DNA from: CAZOOK01 sp964581385 | GTDB taxonomy: Bacteria; Pseudomonadota; Gammaproteobacteria; Nevskiales; Nevskiaceae | NCBI GenBank assembly: GCA_964581385.1 | Contig: CAZOOK010000009.1 | Location: forward strand, 62,001 to 126,000 | DNA: 64,000 nucleotides | Direction of reading: 5' to 3' | Shown here: positions 53,734-62,806 of the stretch, one piece after another | How positions within the stretch are numbered: position 1 is the first letter of the stretch | Layout of the letters: every line of letters begins with the position of its first letter | The notes under the pieces: model-generated | What the model was told of the DNA's origin: nothing | The model's input: the letters and a program-made list of their open reading frames with translations, nothing else | The model's database searches: none | Translations under genes and position numbers: made by a program

Positions 53734-54441
53734 ATGAAAGCTCTTTTCCTGCTGCTCAAGGCCGTCAAGTTCGGCAAAGTGTTGACGACCAGCGGCACCA
53801 TGCTGCTCTCGATCGCTGTCTACGCATGGATCTTCGGCTGGAAATACGCGGTGGGCTTCGTGCTGTTGATTTTTGTGCACGAAATGGGGCACTACATTGC
53901 CGCCCGCCGCCGCGGCCTCGACGTCGGCGCGCCCACTTTCATCCCCTTCGTTGGCGCTTGGATTCAGCTCAAGCAATTGCCGCACGATGCCGAGACCGAG
54001 GCCTACGTCGGCATGGCGGGTCCGCTCGCAGGCTCACTTGGTGCGTTGGCGGTTTATTTCGCGGCGCGGTACTTCGACAGTCCGTTGCTGCTCGCCATCG
54101 CTTATTCCGGGTTCTTCCTCAACCTGTTCAACCTGATTCCGCTGTCCCCGTTCGACGGCGGCCGTATCACCGCCGTGATATCGCCGAAGCTATGGCTGCT
54201 GGGTGTGCCGGTGCTCGTCGGCCTGTTTTTCTATCGTCCCAGTCCGTTGCTGATCCTGATGGCGATTCTCGCCGCGCCACACGTGATGCAAGCATTGCGC
54301 GGACCGCAGACCGCCGATCAGCATGCTTATTACACGACAGATGCGGAGACGCGAGTGTCCTACGCCGCACTGTACATCGGGCTCGCTGCTTTTCTTGCCA
54401 TCATGTGCAGCGAACTACATGAGCAGTTGCCTCACCGCTAA
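53734..54441 (+). CDS. Site-2 protease (M50) family membrane protein
   Basis: A 235-residue membrane metalloprotease-like protein with about six helices. The zinc site is intact: HEMGH in LIFVHEMGHYIAARRRGLDVG, plus Asp in NLIPLSPFDGGR. It lacks a PDZ domain, as in the YydH/SpoIVFB-like small group. The start was set at ATG 53734, directly before the hydrophobic part. Close partner of DUF2167. In contrast to the fusion protein at 23923-26406, all catalytic residues are present. Confidence 0.9.
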   Translation: MKALFLLLKAVKFGKVLTTSGTMLLSIAVYAWIFGWKYAVGFVLLIFVHEMGHYIAARRRGLDVGAPTFIPFVGAWIQLKQLPHDAETEAYVGMAGPLAGSLGALAVYFAARYFDSPLLLAIAYSGFFLNLFNLIPLSPFDGGRITAVISPKLWLLGVPVLVGLFFYRPSPLLILMAILAAPHVMQALRGPQTADQHAYYTTDAETRVSYAALYIGLAAFLAIMCSELHEQLPHR

Positions 54442-54556
54442 TACGGCGCTGTTCGGAAATTCCGGTGTTGTCCGGGTGCGCCGACGAGAACGTCGTGATC
54501 GAATCACGGTGACTCGCCGCCGCGATGATGCGACGGCGAATCGCCTGATATGCCAC

Positions 54557-54619
54557 CTTCGGGAATCCGTCTTCGGGAATCCGCGATCGCGCAATCGATC
54601 ACGGGCAATCGATCACGGG
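54557..54619. repeat. Two adjacent 14-bp tandem duplications
   Basis: CTTCGGGAATCCGT is repeated once with one change at 54557-54584, and CAATCGATCACGGG is repeated exactly at 54592-54619. They sit between convergent genes, and no function is evident. Confidence 0.75.
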
Positions 54620-54629
54620 GTTACTACAC

Positions 54630-56195
54630 TCAATTCACATCATCGCAGCTGAAGCGCGCATAGTTGCGCCTGGCGCGATTTCCGGTGCTGTCTTCGATTT
54701 GGCACCGCTGTTGCGCGTCACCATCGTAAGTATTGCTGCTGAAGCTGAGGTCGGGGCCAACCTGGTTATCGAGGGCCACACCGTTTTTCGCGACTCCGCC
54801 AATAAGGTGAACGGCGAGTTGATTGCCGGTGAAATGATTTTCGGTCACGGTCATCTGGTTGACTATATTGTTGGTGACCCGTGCCGCGCCGAGCTCCACT
54901 TCGCCACCACGCGCTATGAGACCGATCTGATTATTTTCCAGTTGGTTGCCGTCGATCAGGATGTCGCTAACCTGATTGTGGCTCGCCTTGCCGCCAACAA
55001 TGACCGCACCGCCATCCAGAGTAATTGCCTGATTGCAATTGCGTACCGAGTTGTTAAGGATTTGTACGTGTTCGATCGCGTCTCCGCGCGCTAAACCGGG
55101 AGGCGCATCAGTGCGGCCCGCCTGCAGCACGATACAGAGGCCCAATGCGTTCGGAGCTCCTTCAGCCTGCGTCAGTTGATTGTCGCTGATCAGGACATCG
55201 CTTACCGATGAATCGTTAGCGATGCCAGCTCCGAACGGTTCTCCGCCCCACATGCCGATACCCCAGTTATGCACCGATATGGTGTTGCGCTCGACGACGA
55301 CGTGCTCGACTGCCGTGTGTCGGAAAAAGCCGGCGGCGCCATCCGATCCGGCGATGTTGAGCGAGGCATCGGTATTGTCCTCGAACACGTTGTCGGTGAT
55401 CGACACATAGCGCGTAGTCGCATCGTCAGCCGCGCCGCCGAGGGCGGCTGCACCAAACACATATAGGCCTTCGATGCCGCCGCGAACCGTGTTGTGGGCA
55501 AATGACACATTGTCGAGCGTCGCTTTCCTCACTCGACCGCCTGTGGCCGGATTGGCCGCCGCGATGCTGACCACGCTGCCGGTAAATGGTTTGCCGTTGA
55601 AGGTATTGCCGGTCACGGTGAGGCCGTTCAATGAGCCGCCGTTGACGCTAGTTCCGACCTTCAGCCCCACCAGTTTCATATTGCTGAGAACATTGTCGAT
55701 GATCGCGATATCGGTAAGGCTCGCACCTTGAGGATCAACCGCCAGCGAGGTGACAAATCCGGTGAATCCGAGGTTGTGCACGGTGATTTTGGAGCTGGAA
55801 ATCATCAGGCCGACATCAAGCGATGCGGCGTCAGTGAGGACTGCGCCGCCGCCATCGATTTCGTCACCGGCGTTATTAGTCAGTGGGGGTAGCAGCGCTG
55901 TCGCATTCAGGATCGTGCCAGCGGGAAGAACCACAACGATCTTATCTGCTGAAGCCGCTCCTGGCACGCTCTGGATGTGAACACGCTCTGTGTCACTGAG
56001 CGCGTCAGGGGTCAGGTCTCCATTCGCAAGACGGATGGCTTCTGCCAGAGAGAGCTTGTCGTCGCCGATCTGACCGATCGCATCGATGTCATCGACATTG
56101 AGTGTTGCGACCTCTGAGCGAGCCTGGATGACTGGAGCCAATACTCCAAGCGCAATGGTGGTTACCGCAAGAAAACGCTGACTGTTGAAGCGCAT
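54630..56195 (-). CDS. Secreted right-handed parallel beta-helix protein, CSLREA-like start
   Basis: A 521-residue exported protein. A signal peptide (about 1-27) is followed by DDKLSLAEAIRLANGD, close to the CSLREA domain that starts many surface beta-helix proteins. The body has repeated N/D-rich turns (ITDNVFEDNTDASLNIAGSD, VERNTISVHNWGIGMWGG, VSDILIDGNQLENNQIGLIA) typical of pectate-lyase-like parallel beta-helices. No clear catalytic residues. Probably an adhesin or a polysaccharide-binding protein. Confidence 0.85.
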   Translation of the reverse strand: MRFNSQRFLAVTTIALGVLAPVIQARSEVATLNVDDIDAIGQIGDDKLSLAEAIRLANGDLTPDALSDTERVHIQSVPGAASADKIVVVLPAGTILNATALLPPLTNNAGDEIDGGGAVLTDAASLDVGLMISSSKITVHNLGFTGFVTSLAVDPQGASLTDIAIIDNVLSNMKLVGLKVGTSVNGGSLNGLTVTGNTFNGKPFTGSVVSIAAANPATGGRVRKATLDNVSFAHNTVRGGIEGLYVFGAAALGGAADDATTRYVSITDNVFEDNTDASLNIAGSDGAAGFFRHTAVEHVVVERNTISVHNWGIGMWGGEPFGAGIANDSSVSDVLISDNQLTQAEGAPNALGLCIVLQAGRTDAPPGLARGDAIEHVQILNNSVRNCNQAITLDGGAVIVGGKASHNQVSDILIDGNQLENNQIGLIARGGEVELGAARVTNNIVNQMTVTENHFTGNQLAVHLIGGVAKNGVALDNQVGPDLSFSSNTYDGDAQQRCQIEDSTGNRARRNYARFSCDDVN

Positions 56196-56606
56196 AGTGA
56201 TTCTCCTCCATAGGGTTTAATTTGTTGGGCGCAATCGTGGCGCTCTGTAGTGTTACAGCCGCCGGAGCATTTATCCCCATTTCCAACTATCTGAGGCGAT
56301 GTGATCCCTATGACATTTTCATCGCAACATTAATTCTCTAGTTGGTTCTTTCTGAGAATATATGAATGTATATTTACTGTTCAGTCAAGTACAGATATTA
56401 ATTTTCGGGACCGGAGCATCAAGTGTGATCGTGCAAATTGATACTTTTGGACGAATAATCCGGATGGTTAATTTAGATCGATTGCACCGCAGCATTGAGA
56501 ACTTGTGTTCTCAATTGTCGAATCGATGTGGGCCGATGAATGAAGATCGTTTTGACAGCGGGGAATTTAGGTGGCATGAGCGATACTTGCGGGTCACATC
56601 AGACAT
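56196..56606. other. AT-rich intergenic region
   Basis: About 410 bp upstream of the beta-helix gene and downstream of the amidase. It is richer in A and T than its surroundings. It holds a perfect 9-bp hairpin (ATTGAGAAC with GTTCTCAAT, 56494-56515) without a T tract. An open frame on the plus strand from 56362 runs antisense into the amidase and looks spurious. Confidence 0.5.
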
Positions 56607-58085
56607 TTATCGCAATTCCGGCCGCCGCTCCGCCCATGGTCGCGCTTGTTCCAGCTGGGCCGCGAGCCTGAACAATGTTGCTTCGTCGCCGCACCGGGCG
56701 ATGAACTGGACACCCACCGGCAGCCCATCGGCGGACCAGTGCAGTGGTACGGACATGCTTGGTGTGCCGGTCAGGTTCGATAGTTGCGTGAATGGGGTGC
56801 GCTGCAGCTCTTCACGGGCGATCCGTTCGACGATGCCGCTTTTCCACAGCAGTTTTCCTGCGCGCAATGCGAGCACGATATGGGTTAGCGCCTTTTGAAT
56901 TGGCGAATGCTCCAACTCTCCGATCCGTGCCGGTGGCAGCGCGACGGTCGGGGTCAGATATAGATCACAACGACTGTGGAATTCGCCGAGCGCGCGCGCA
57001 AACAGGTTCCACTGCCGCCGCAGCGCAACGTAGTCGCCGCTCCGGACGCCACGTCCCAACAGCGCCAACACGCGTGTATCGGGTTCAAATTCGCGTTCGC
57101 TCGCGCCAGTCAATTTGCGCGCCTCGGCAAGGCTCGCAGCGACATTGCCAAAGTAGAGCATGAAGTAGCAGTGCGCGAGCGCGTTGCCATCAATGGCGGG
57201 TTCCGCTGGTTCGACTTCGTGACCGAGGCTCGCCAGCAGTTGCGCTGTATTTTCGACGGCAGCGATGCATTCGCTATGCACCGGAGTGCCGAGCGGCGAA
57301 CGTGTGCAGAAGCCGATGCGCAGACGTCCCGGATCGCGACGGATTTCTTCAGCATAAGGAAGCGTCGGCGGGGCGATGATGAATGGCGCGCCGGTGTCGG
57401 CGCCGGCGATCGCGTCGAGCATGCGCGCCGAATCACGCACGCTGCGCGTGAGGACGTGGTCGCCGGATGCGCCTTCCCAGATTTCGCCATCGCGCGGACC
57501 CGCCGGCACGCGTCCACGTGAAGGACGCAGCCCAAACAGGCCGCAGAACGATGCGGGAATGCGGATTGAGCCGCCGCCGTCGGAGGCGCCGGCCATCGGG
57601 ACGATGCCGGCCGCGACAGCGGCAGCCGCACCGCCGGAACTGCCGCCCGGGGTGCGCGACAAATCCCAGGGATTGCGGGTGGCTCCGAACAGCCGGCTTT
57701 CGGTCCGGGCCTTCAGCGCAAATTCCGGTGTTGCGGTCTTTCCGAAAATCACCAGACCGGCGGCCAGAAAGCGCGCAACTACTTTTGCGTGGCACTCAGG
57801 CTTCCAGTTGCGCAATGCGTGGCAGCCGGCGGTGGTGGGAACGCCGGCATAGTCCTGGTGGATATCCTTGATGAGAAACGGCACGCCGGCGAACGGGCCG
57901 CTGAGTGCCGAGCCGGCGCGCGCGCGTCCAATTTCGGTCATCGGAATGTTGATCGCGTTGATGCGCGGATTCAGCGCGTCGGCGCATTCGAGCGCGGCTT
58001 CGAGAAGTTCCGCCGCGGTCACTTCTCCGCGTGCGATCAATTCCGCGAGGCTTGTTGCGTCGTACCGCGCGTATTCCTTGAACAT
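56607..58085 (-). CDS. Amidase signature family enzyme
   Basis: A 492-residue amidase with the full Ser-cis-Ser-Lys triad: Lys73 (VPFLIKDIHQ), Ser149 (TPGGSSGGAAAA) and Ser173 (GASDGGGSIRIPAS). It hydrolyses an amide; the family includes aryl-acylamidases, 6-aminohexanoate-cyclic-dimer hydrolase and GatA. No gatB or gatC is nearby, and the C-terminal part differs from GatA, so it is a stand-alone catabolic amidase. ATG 58085 is chosen, since a longer reading would overlap yjbQ with unrelated sequence. Confidence 0.93.
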   Translation of the reverse strand: MFKEYARYDATSLAELIARGEVTAAELLEAALECADALNPRINAINIPMTEIGRARAGSALSGPFAGVPFLIKDIHQDYAGVPTTAGCHALRNWKPECHAKVVARFLAAGLVIFGKTATPEFALKARTESRLFGATRNPWDLSRTPGGSSGGAAAAVAAGIVPMAGASDGGGSIRIPASFCGLFGLRPSRGRVPAGPRDGEIWEGASGDHVLTRSVRDSARMLDAIAGADTGAPFIIAPPTLPYAEEIRRDPGRLRIGFCTRSPLGTPVHSECIAAVENTAQLLASLGHEVEPAEPAIDGNALAHCYFMLYFGNVAASLAEARKLTGASEREFEPDTRVLALLGRGVRSGDYVALRRQWNLFARALGEFHSRCDLYLTPTVALPPARIGELEHSPIQKALTHIVLALRAGKLLWKSGIVERIAREELQRTPFTQLSNLTGTPSMSVPLHWSADGLPVGVQFIARCGDEATLFRLAAQLEQARPWAERRPELR

Positions 58086-58114
58086 GCGGCTTCTATGGAT
58101 TTCCGGATGGAAAA

Positions 58115-58546
58115 CTATGCGGCGGTCTCCGCTTCGCCTTGCAGTGTAACTACGATCTCGCGCTGATGATTGGCTTTGCGGTGCTCCCACAGAAAAATTC
58201 CCTGCCAGGTACCGAGTGCAAGGCGGCCGCCGCGAATCGGCACGGTCAATTCGTAGCCGGCAAACAGGTTGCGTACATGCGCGGGCATGTCGTCGTTGCC
58301 TTCAACCGTATGGCGGAACAATACGTCGCTGCCGAGCGTCAATTGCTGTGCGAAATGCTCCAGATCGTTGCGTACGTCGTCGTCGGCATTTTCCGTGACG
58401 CACAGCGACGCACTCGTATGGCGCAGAAACAGATGGCAGAGGCCGATTGTTATGTTGGCTTCACTGACACGCCTGGTGACATCTACCGTCAATTCGGTGA
58501 AGCCGCGCCCGCGAGTCTGGACCAGAATTTTCGATTGTTTCCACAT
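58115..58546 (-). CDS. yjbQ: YjbQ family protein (secondary thiamine-phosphate synthase activity)
   Basis: A 143-residue protein of the UPF0047/YjbQ family. Conserved parts are LCHLFLRHTSASLCVTENAD, DDMPAHVRNLFAG, and LGTWQGIFLWEHRK near the end, which carry the His and Glu residues of the putative metal site. E. coli YjbQ has weak thiamine-phosphate synthase activity; the physiological role is uncertain. It lies 29 bp before the amidase start and 21 bp after the DUF486 stop, so it is in a co-directional group. Confidence 0.92.
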   Translation of the reverse strand: MWKQSKILVQTRGRGFTELTVDVTRRVSEANITIGLCHLFLRHTSASLCVTENADDDVRNDLEHFAQQLTLGSDVLFRHTVEGNDDMPAHVRNLFAGYELTVPIRGGRLALGTWQGIFLWEHRKANHQREIVVTLQGEAETAA

Positions 58547-58567
58547 GTGCCGGATTTTATCGCGAGG

Positions 58568-58915
58568 TCAGCGCCGGAACATGAAATACACCGCGCCCAT
58601 CATGCACAGGCCGGCATACAGGTAATCGAGCTTGATCGGCTGTTTCATGTACAGCAGCGCAAACGGTACGAACACGCTCAGCGTGATGACTTCCTGGAGG
58701 ATCTTGAGTTGCGACAGACTCAGTTCGGTGAAGCCGATGCGGTTACCCGGTACCTGCAGCAGATACTCGAAGAATGCCACGCCCCAGGAGACGATGGCGG
58801 CGATATACCAGGGTCGGCCGCCGAGGGTTTTCAGATGGCCGTACCACGCATAAGTCATGAAGCAATTCGACAGCGTCAGCAGACCGATGGTCTGCGCGAT
58901 CGGCAACCAGCGCAT
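58568..58915 (-). CDS. DUF486 family membrane protein (small multidrug-resistance-like)
   Basis: A 115-residue protein with four hydrophobic helices. SNCFMTYAWYGHLK, the helix pair after SWGVAFFEYLLQVPGNRIG and the end YLYAGLCMMGAVYFMFRR are typical of DUF486, a relative of the DMT/SMR transporter fold. ATG 58915 has GGAGATC upstream. Function unknown. Confidence 0.9.
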   Translation of the reverse strand: MRWLPIAQTIGLLTLSNCFMTYAWYGHLKTLGGRPWYIAAIVSWGVAFFEYLLQVPGNRIGFTELSLSQLKILQEVITLSVFVPFALLYMKQPIKLDYLYAGLCMMGAVYFMFRR

Positions 58916-58962
58916 CGGGATCTCCTCGATTGGATGGATCGCGAGAATGATACTAGGGGTGC

Positions 58963-59001
58963 CGTCAAATCCCTTGCTTGCCGCGCCCAAGGGATTTGAC
59001 G
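58963..59001. repeat. REP-like palindrome (GATTTGAC type)
   Basis: CGTCAAATCCCTTG (58963-58976) and CAAGGGATTTGACG (58988-59001) are perfect 14-bp arms with an 11-nt loop; outer GGGT and ACCC bases extend the symmetry. The GGATTTGACG core also occurs at 12041-12082. Confidence 0.85.
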
Positions 59002-59063
59002 ATGGACCCGGCGCCGCGCGTGGAACCGTTACCGGCAGCAGGCCCCGGAGCGAGCCTGGCCAC

Positions 59064-59759
59064 TCAGAACGGATTCCACGATTTCTGCTGCGTGAAAGTC
59101 AGATAGCCGACGCTGGCACCCGCACGCAGGCCCACGCCGGTGCGGATCGGTGCCAGTGTGATCTGGCCCGCGCGCAGATAGTTGAGGCCGACGCCGGCGA
59201 CGAGGTAAAGGCTGCCATCGACGCCCGGAAACTTCTGAAACAGATCGCGCGTCCAGTGCAGGTTATAAACAAGCGTGAACACTTTCGACGCATTGCCGCC
59301 GAAATCCCAACCCACGGACGGGCCCTGCCAGTACACCTGGGTGGCGCCGCCGCCCTTGTAGTAAAGCTGGCCTTCGCCATAGCGCAGGCCGACGAAGAAA
59401 GCGCCGGAGCCTTCGCTGCCCTGGATGTATGCATTCGGCTGTCCCAGTTCCTTGAACACTTTTTCCACGGCTTTGGCGAGACCTTCGGTGGTCCCGCCGA
59501 AGAATTTGTCTGCCGCTTGCAAGGTTTCGTCTTTGCTATAGGTTGCCGGCCCGACGTCTCCCGACTGAGGTTGTGCAGGCAATTGTGACGGCGCCGGTGC
59601 TTGCTGTTCGGTGGGAGTCGTCTGAACCGGTACCGGTTGCTCGGCGATCGGAGGGGGGATCTGCGCTGGTATGGTGTCCGCTGCCGTTGACAGCGATAGC
59701 GTGAACAGGGTACCGGTGAGCATCGCCATCGTCAGACGCAGAGTCTTGCGCAGCTTCAT
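59064..59759 (-). CDS. DUF1134 family exported protein
   Basis: A 231-residue exported protein: a signal peptide (KLRKTLRLTMAMLTGTLFTL), a Pro/Gln/Thr-rich linker (about 30-75), then the DUF1134 domain with FFGGTTEGLAKAVEKVFKEL, SEGSGAFFVGLRYGEGQLYY and GPSVGWDFGGNASKVFTLVY. Its glycine pattern resembles SYLF/BPSL1445-type lipid-binding domains. ATG 59759 is chosen, with GGAGAG upstream. Function unknown. Confidence 0.9.
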   Translation of the reverse strand: MKLRKTLRLTMAMLTGTLFTLSLSTAADTIPAQIPPPIAEQPVPVQTTPTEQQAPAPSQLPAQPQSGDVGPATYSKDETLQAADKFFGGTTEGLAKAVEKVFKELGQPNAYIQGSEGSGAFFVGLRYGEGQLYYKGGGATQVYWQGPSVGWDFGGNASKVFTLVYNLHWTRDLFQKFPGVDGSLYLVAGVGLNYLRAGQITLAPIRTGVGLRAGASVGYLTFTQQKSWNPF

Positions 59760-59925
59760 TCTGTCTCTCCAATTCAAACAGGTCGGCCGAAATTCATGGT
59801 GTGACCGGCGGGATGCGGACGGGTTCAGTTTTAACCTGTCCACGGTAGCTTGCTTAACCGATCTCAACGGTCGCCTATGCTACGCTTCTGCGCTGCCGGA
59901 AACCCGATTGTTCAACCGACTCCTC

Positions 59926-60240
59926 ATGCGTAACCTGACTCCATTCGAACTCAAGACATTGCTGGCCAAGGGCGGATTGACTTTGCTCGATGTGCGCATG
60001 CCGGAAGAGGTGGCGATCGCCTCTCTGCCGGGAGCGATGGTGATTCCTCTTGCGGAACTGCCGGCACGCTACGCCGAAATACCGCGCGAGCAGCCCGTCG
60101 TGGCCTTTTGCCATCACGGCGTACGCAGCGAATCGGCGGGGCGCTTTCTTGAACGTAACGGGTTTTCAGATGTCTCGCACTTGAGCGGTGGAATCGATGC
60201 CTGGTCGGAACTCGTCGATCCCTCGGTTCCTCGCTACTGA
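59926..60240 (+). CDS. Single-domain rhodanese
   Basis: A 104-residue rhodanese-fold sulfurtransferase. The catalytic Cys62 is in VAFCHHGVRSES, and LLDVRMPEEVAIASLPGAMVIPL is the usual first half. It carries sulfane sulfur or acts as a redox/regulatory domain. It lies 21 bp before a tolC-family gene, a pairing common in gammaproteobacteria, where pcm is often the third member; pcm is not seen here. GlpE-like in size. Confidence 0.92.
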   Translation: MRNLTPFELKTLLAKGGLTLLDVRMPEEVAIASLPGAMVIPLAELPARYAEIPREQPVVAFCHHGVRSESAGRFLERNGFSDVSHLSGGIDAWSELVDPSVPRY

Positions 60241-60261
60241 TTTACGAACCGACAGCCTCCT

Positions 60262-61659
60262 ATGCGTCTTCCGATCGTCAGCGCCGCACTATGTCTGATA
60301 ACCATCATGCCTATTACGGCGCAGGCTGACGATATGCCCGGGATTTTTCAGCTCGCGCCGCAGATAACGGGTGTGCCAGTTGCAGCGCAAACCAACGAAC
60401 TGCTCGACATCTTTCATTTCGCGCAAGAGCAGGACATGACCCTGCAGACTGCGCTGCATCAGCGCGACGCCTCCGTTGAGGTACATCCGCAAGCGCTGTC
60501 GGTGTTGCTGCCGCAGCTCGGAGCGACCGCCGGCGCGGAACGTGATCGCACGCATCAGCTTTCGCAGAACCGCGCCTTTGTCACCAACAACGTCGGCACC
60601 GCGTACTACAACCAGGAAAGCTACGGACTCAATCTGTCGCAGACAGTATTCGACTGGTCTGCGTTCAAGACGCTGGCGAAAGCCGATCAACTTGTTGCGC
60701 AAGCACAGGCGACTTATCGCGCGGCGGAGCAGGGCTTGATCTTCCGTGTCGCCGACGCTTACTTCAATGTGCTCAACGCACAGGACACGCTGCGCGCCGA
60801 CATGGACGCGCAGACCGCATACCAGCAGCAATTGCAGCAGGCGCAGAAAAAATTCCAGGTCGGGCTCGCTGCTATCACTGACGTGCGCAACGCGCAGGCG
60901 GCGTATGACACCAGTGCCGCCGCCGTGATCGGCGACCAACGCGCGCTCGACAGTACAAAGCGCTCACTCGGGCAGATCGTCGGAAAACCGATCGAGGCCG
61001 TTGCCGGGCTGCGCGACGATATTCCGCTGGAGCGACCGAACCCAGCCGCTGAAGATGAGTGGGTGAAGACGGCGGCACAGGACAACCCGACCTTACTGAG
61101 TTATCGCTATGCGGCGGATGCCGCGCGCAACGACGTGCAGAATTATCGTGGCAAGTATCTGCCGACGCTCAGCGTCGTCGGCGCCACGCAGCGGCAGAAG
61201 TCGGATTACGAATTCAGCGGCGACACGATCAATGACACCATCGGCCTGCAGCTCAACTTGAACCTGTTCGAAGGTGGGCTCGTCGCCTCGCAGGTCCGGC
61301 AGGCGATCGCCACCTGGAAGCAGGCGCAAGCCCAATACGAAGGTCAACGCCGCACCGTGGATCAGGGCGCGCGCGATGCCTACGAAGGGGTTATCAGCGG
61401 CATCGCCGGCGTCAATGCGAACCGGCAGGCCGTGCTGTCCAATCAGACCAGCCTCGCAGCGACGCAGGTCGGCCTCAAGGTCGGTACGCGCACGGAAGTC
61501 GATGTGCTCAATGCGCAGCAGACCTTAGCCGCGGCGCAGCGCAGTTACTACCAATCGCGCTACGACTATCTGCGCAGTGTGCTATCGCTGAAGCAACAGG
61601 CCGGGCGGCTGACCGAAAGTGATCTGGCGGCGATCGATAATTTACTGGTGGCCCGATAG
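60262..61659 (+). CDS. tolC: TolC family outer-membrane protein
   Basis: A 465-residue outer-membrane channel-tunnel protein with a cleavable signal peptide (about 1-22) and no lipobox. The typical phrases are LLPQLGATAGAERDRTHQ, YGLNLSQTVFDWSAFKTLAK, LIFRVADAYFNVLNAQD and the second-repeat copy LQLNLNLFEGGLVASQVRQA. It is the general exit duct for type I secretion and efflux pumps and may serve the ABC exporter at 42483-46760, which has no outer-membrane partner of its own. Confidence 0.95.
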   Translation: MRLPIVSAALCLITIMPITAQADDMPGIFQLAPQITGVPVAAQTNELLDIFHFAQEQDMTLQTALHQRDASVEVHPQALSVLLPQLGATAGAERDRTHQLSQNRAFVTNNVGTAYYNQESYGLNLSQTVFDWSAFKTLAKADQLVAQAQATYRAAEQGLIFRVADAYFNVLNAQDTLRADMDAQTAYQQQLQQAQKKFQVGLAAITDVRNAQAAYDTSAAAVIGDQRALDSTKRSLGQIVGKPIEAVAGLRDDIPLERPNPAAEDEWVKTAAQDNPTLLSYRYAADAARNDVQNYRGKYLPTLSVVGATQRQKSDYEFSGDTINDTIGLQLNLNLFEGGLVASQVRQAIATWKQAQAQYEGQRRTVDQGARDAYEGVISGIAGVNANRQAVLSNQTSLAATQVGLKVGTRTEVDVLNAQQTLAAAQRSYYQSRYDYLRSVLSLKQQAGRLTESDLAAIDNLLVAR

Positions 61660-61704
61660 GCGTTGCTGGATGACCGTCCGCTCGGCAGTATCGACTTTCC
61701 CGTG

Positions 61705-62793
61705 TCACCAAGCTTCCATCACCGCATCGACCGGAAACGGAATGTCGAACCGTGTCCAAACCGCAGCCACGCGTTCGATCGCCGGTTGTGCGCGTGCCAT
61801 CCATTCCGGGTGACGGCGCCGCTGCTCGTCGGAAACCGCGAATGGCTTTGGTTCGCTTTCATTGTCATAGCGGCGGTGAAACTGTCGTGCCAGCAATTCC
61901 ATCCGCTCCTTGCCGTAGACGACGACGCGCAGGTCGCGATTCGCCGATAGGCCGGTGGTGGCGATGTAGTAGTGGTACTGCTCCCAGTAGCGCAGATATG
62001 CGTCGAAGTAATCCATGCGCAGCAGTTCATCGAGCGTGCAGCCGGTGTAGAGCAGGTCGCGCCGGCACCAGTCCTCGATGTTGGAGCGCATCGTGAAACG
62101 TCCATTCGGCGGCAGTCCGCCCGATTTTTCATAAGTCGAGATGCACGCGGTGACCGGATGCCGCAAGGTCACAACGTGTTCGACCGCTTCGCCGAGAACG
62201 CGATGAAAGAATCCGCCGGCGTAGATGCCCTTCGTGAGTTTTTTGGGCACGATGATTTTTCCCGAATGGCGGCGATCATTGCCGAAGTAGATCTCGACCA
62301 TGGTCAGATATTCGGCCATTGTTTGCAGGCTCAGAATCCAGCTATTGCTGCCTGCGGCCAGCTCAAATGGCCCGGCTTCCGGGAAGCCATCGTGCGCAAG
62401 TGCATTGGGAACCGCGACCGGATCGCGGCCGAGTGCGCTAAACAGCTCGGCGGTCAGATATGAGCCGCCGGTTCGCGGAATACCGATGACATTCACGAAG
62501 TGGAAGCGCCTCTGCAATTCGTGCAGCGGTGCTGGTTGCCCGGTCATCAGCGCCAGCAGCAATCCATAGGCGCGTGAAATAATGGTGCGACCGCGCTCAT
62601 CCGCCATCACCCGCGCCGCGCTCTCGGTGGCACGCCGATGGACATCTCGCTGCGTGTGATCGAGCGCTTCGGAGCGCTGGTCCGCCCACTGATGGGCGCC
62701 GAACTCGCGTCCGTCGAGCAAGTGAGCGATGAAATCGATGAACGCCGGCGACGCCGGCAGTTCACGATCACTCAGTTTGATTTCTACGCCCAT
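61705..62793 (-). CDS. Sulfotransferase family protein (second in the window)
   Basis: A 362-residue protein with the sulfotransferase P-loop-like segment VIGIPRTGGSYLTAELFSAL at about residues 99-120 and the 3'-phosphate segment VTLRHPVTACISTYEKSGGL at about 207-226. An N-terminal region of about 95 helical residues precedes the fold. It is unlike the first sulfotransferase (20966-21874) outside these motifs. It lies 13 bp downstream of a sapC-type gene on the same strand, a frequent pairing near TonB-dependent receptor genes in Alpha- and Gammaproteobacteria. Acceptor unknown. Confidence 0.85.
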   Translation of the reverse strand: MGVEIKLSDRELPASPAFIDFIAHLLDGREFGAHQWADQRSEALDHTQRDVHRRATESAARVMADERGRTIISRAYGLLLALMTGQPAPLHELQRRFHFVNVIGIPRTGGSYLTAELFSALGRDPVAVPNALAHDGFPEAGPFELAAGSNSWILSLQTMAEYLTMVEIYFGNDRRHSGKIIVPKKLTKGIYAGGFFHRVLGEAVEHVVTLRHPVTACISTYEKSGGLPPNGRFTMRSNIEDWCRRDLLYTGCTLDELLRMDYFDAYLRYWEQYHYYIATTGLSANRDLRVVVYGKERMELLARQFHRRYDNESEPKPFAVSDEQRRRHPEWMARAQPAIERVAAVWTRFDIPFPVDAVMEAW

Positions 62794-62806
62794 GGCAATC
62801 TGTCGG

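Noticed and set aside
54557..54619. CRISPR-like repeats
   Set aside because: The units are 14 bp, directly adjacent and only two each, with no spacers.
56362..56898. Plus-strand open frame of 178 residues
   Set aside because: Its second half is antisense to the amidase, and the first half lies in AT-rich intergenic sequence without a family match.
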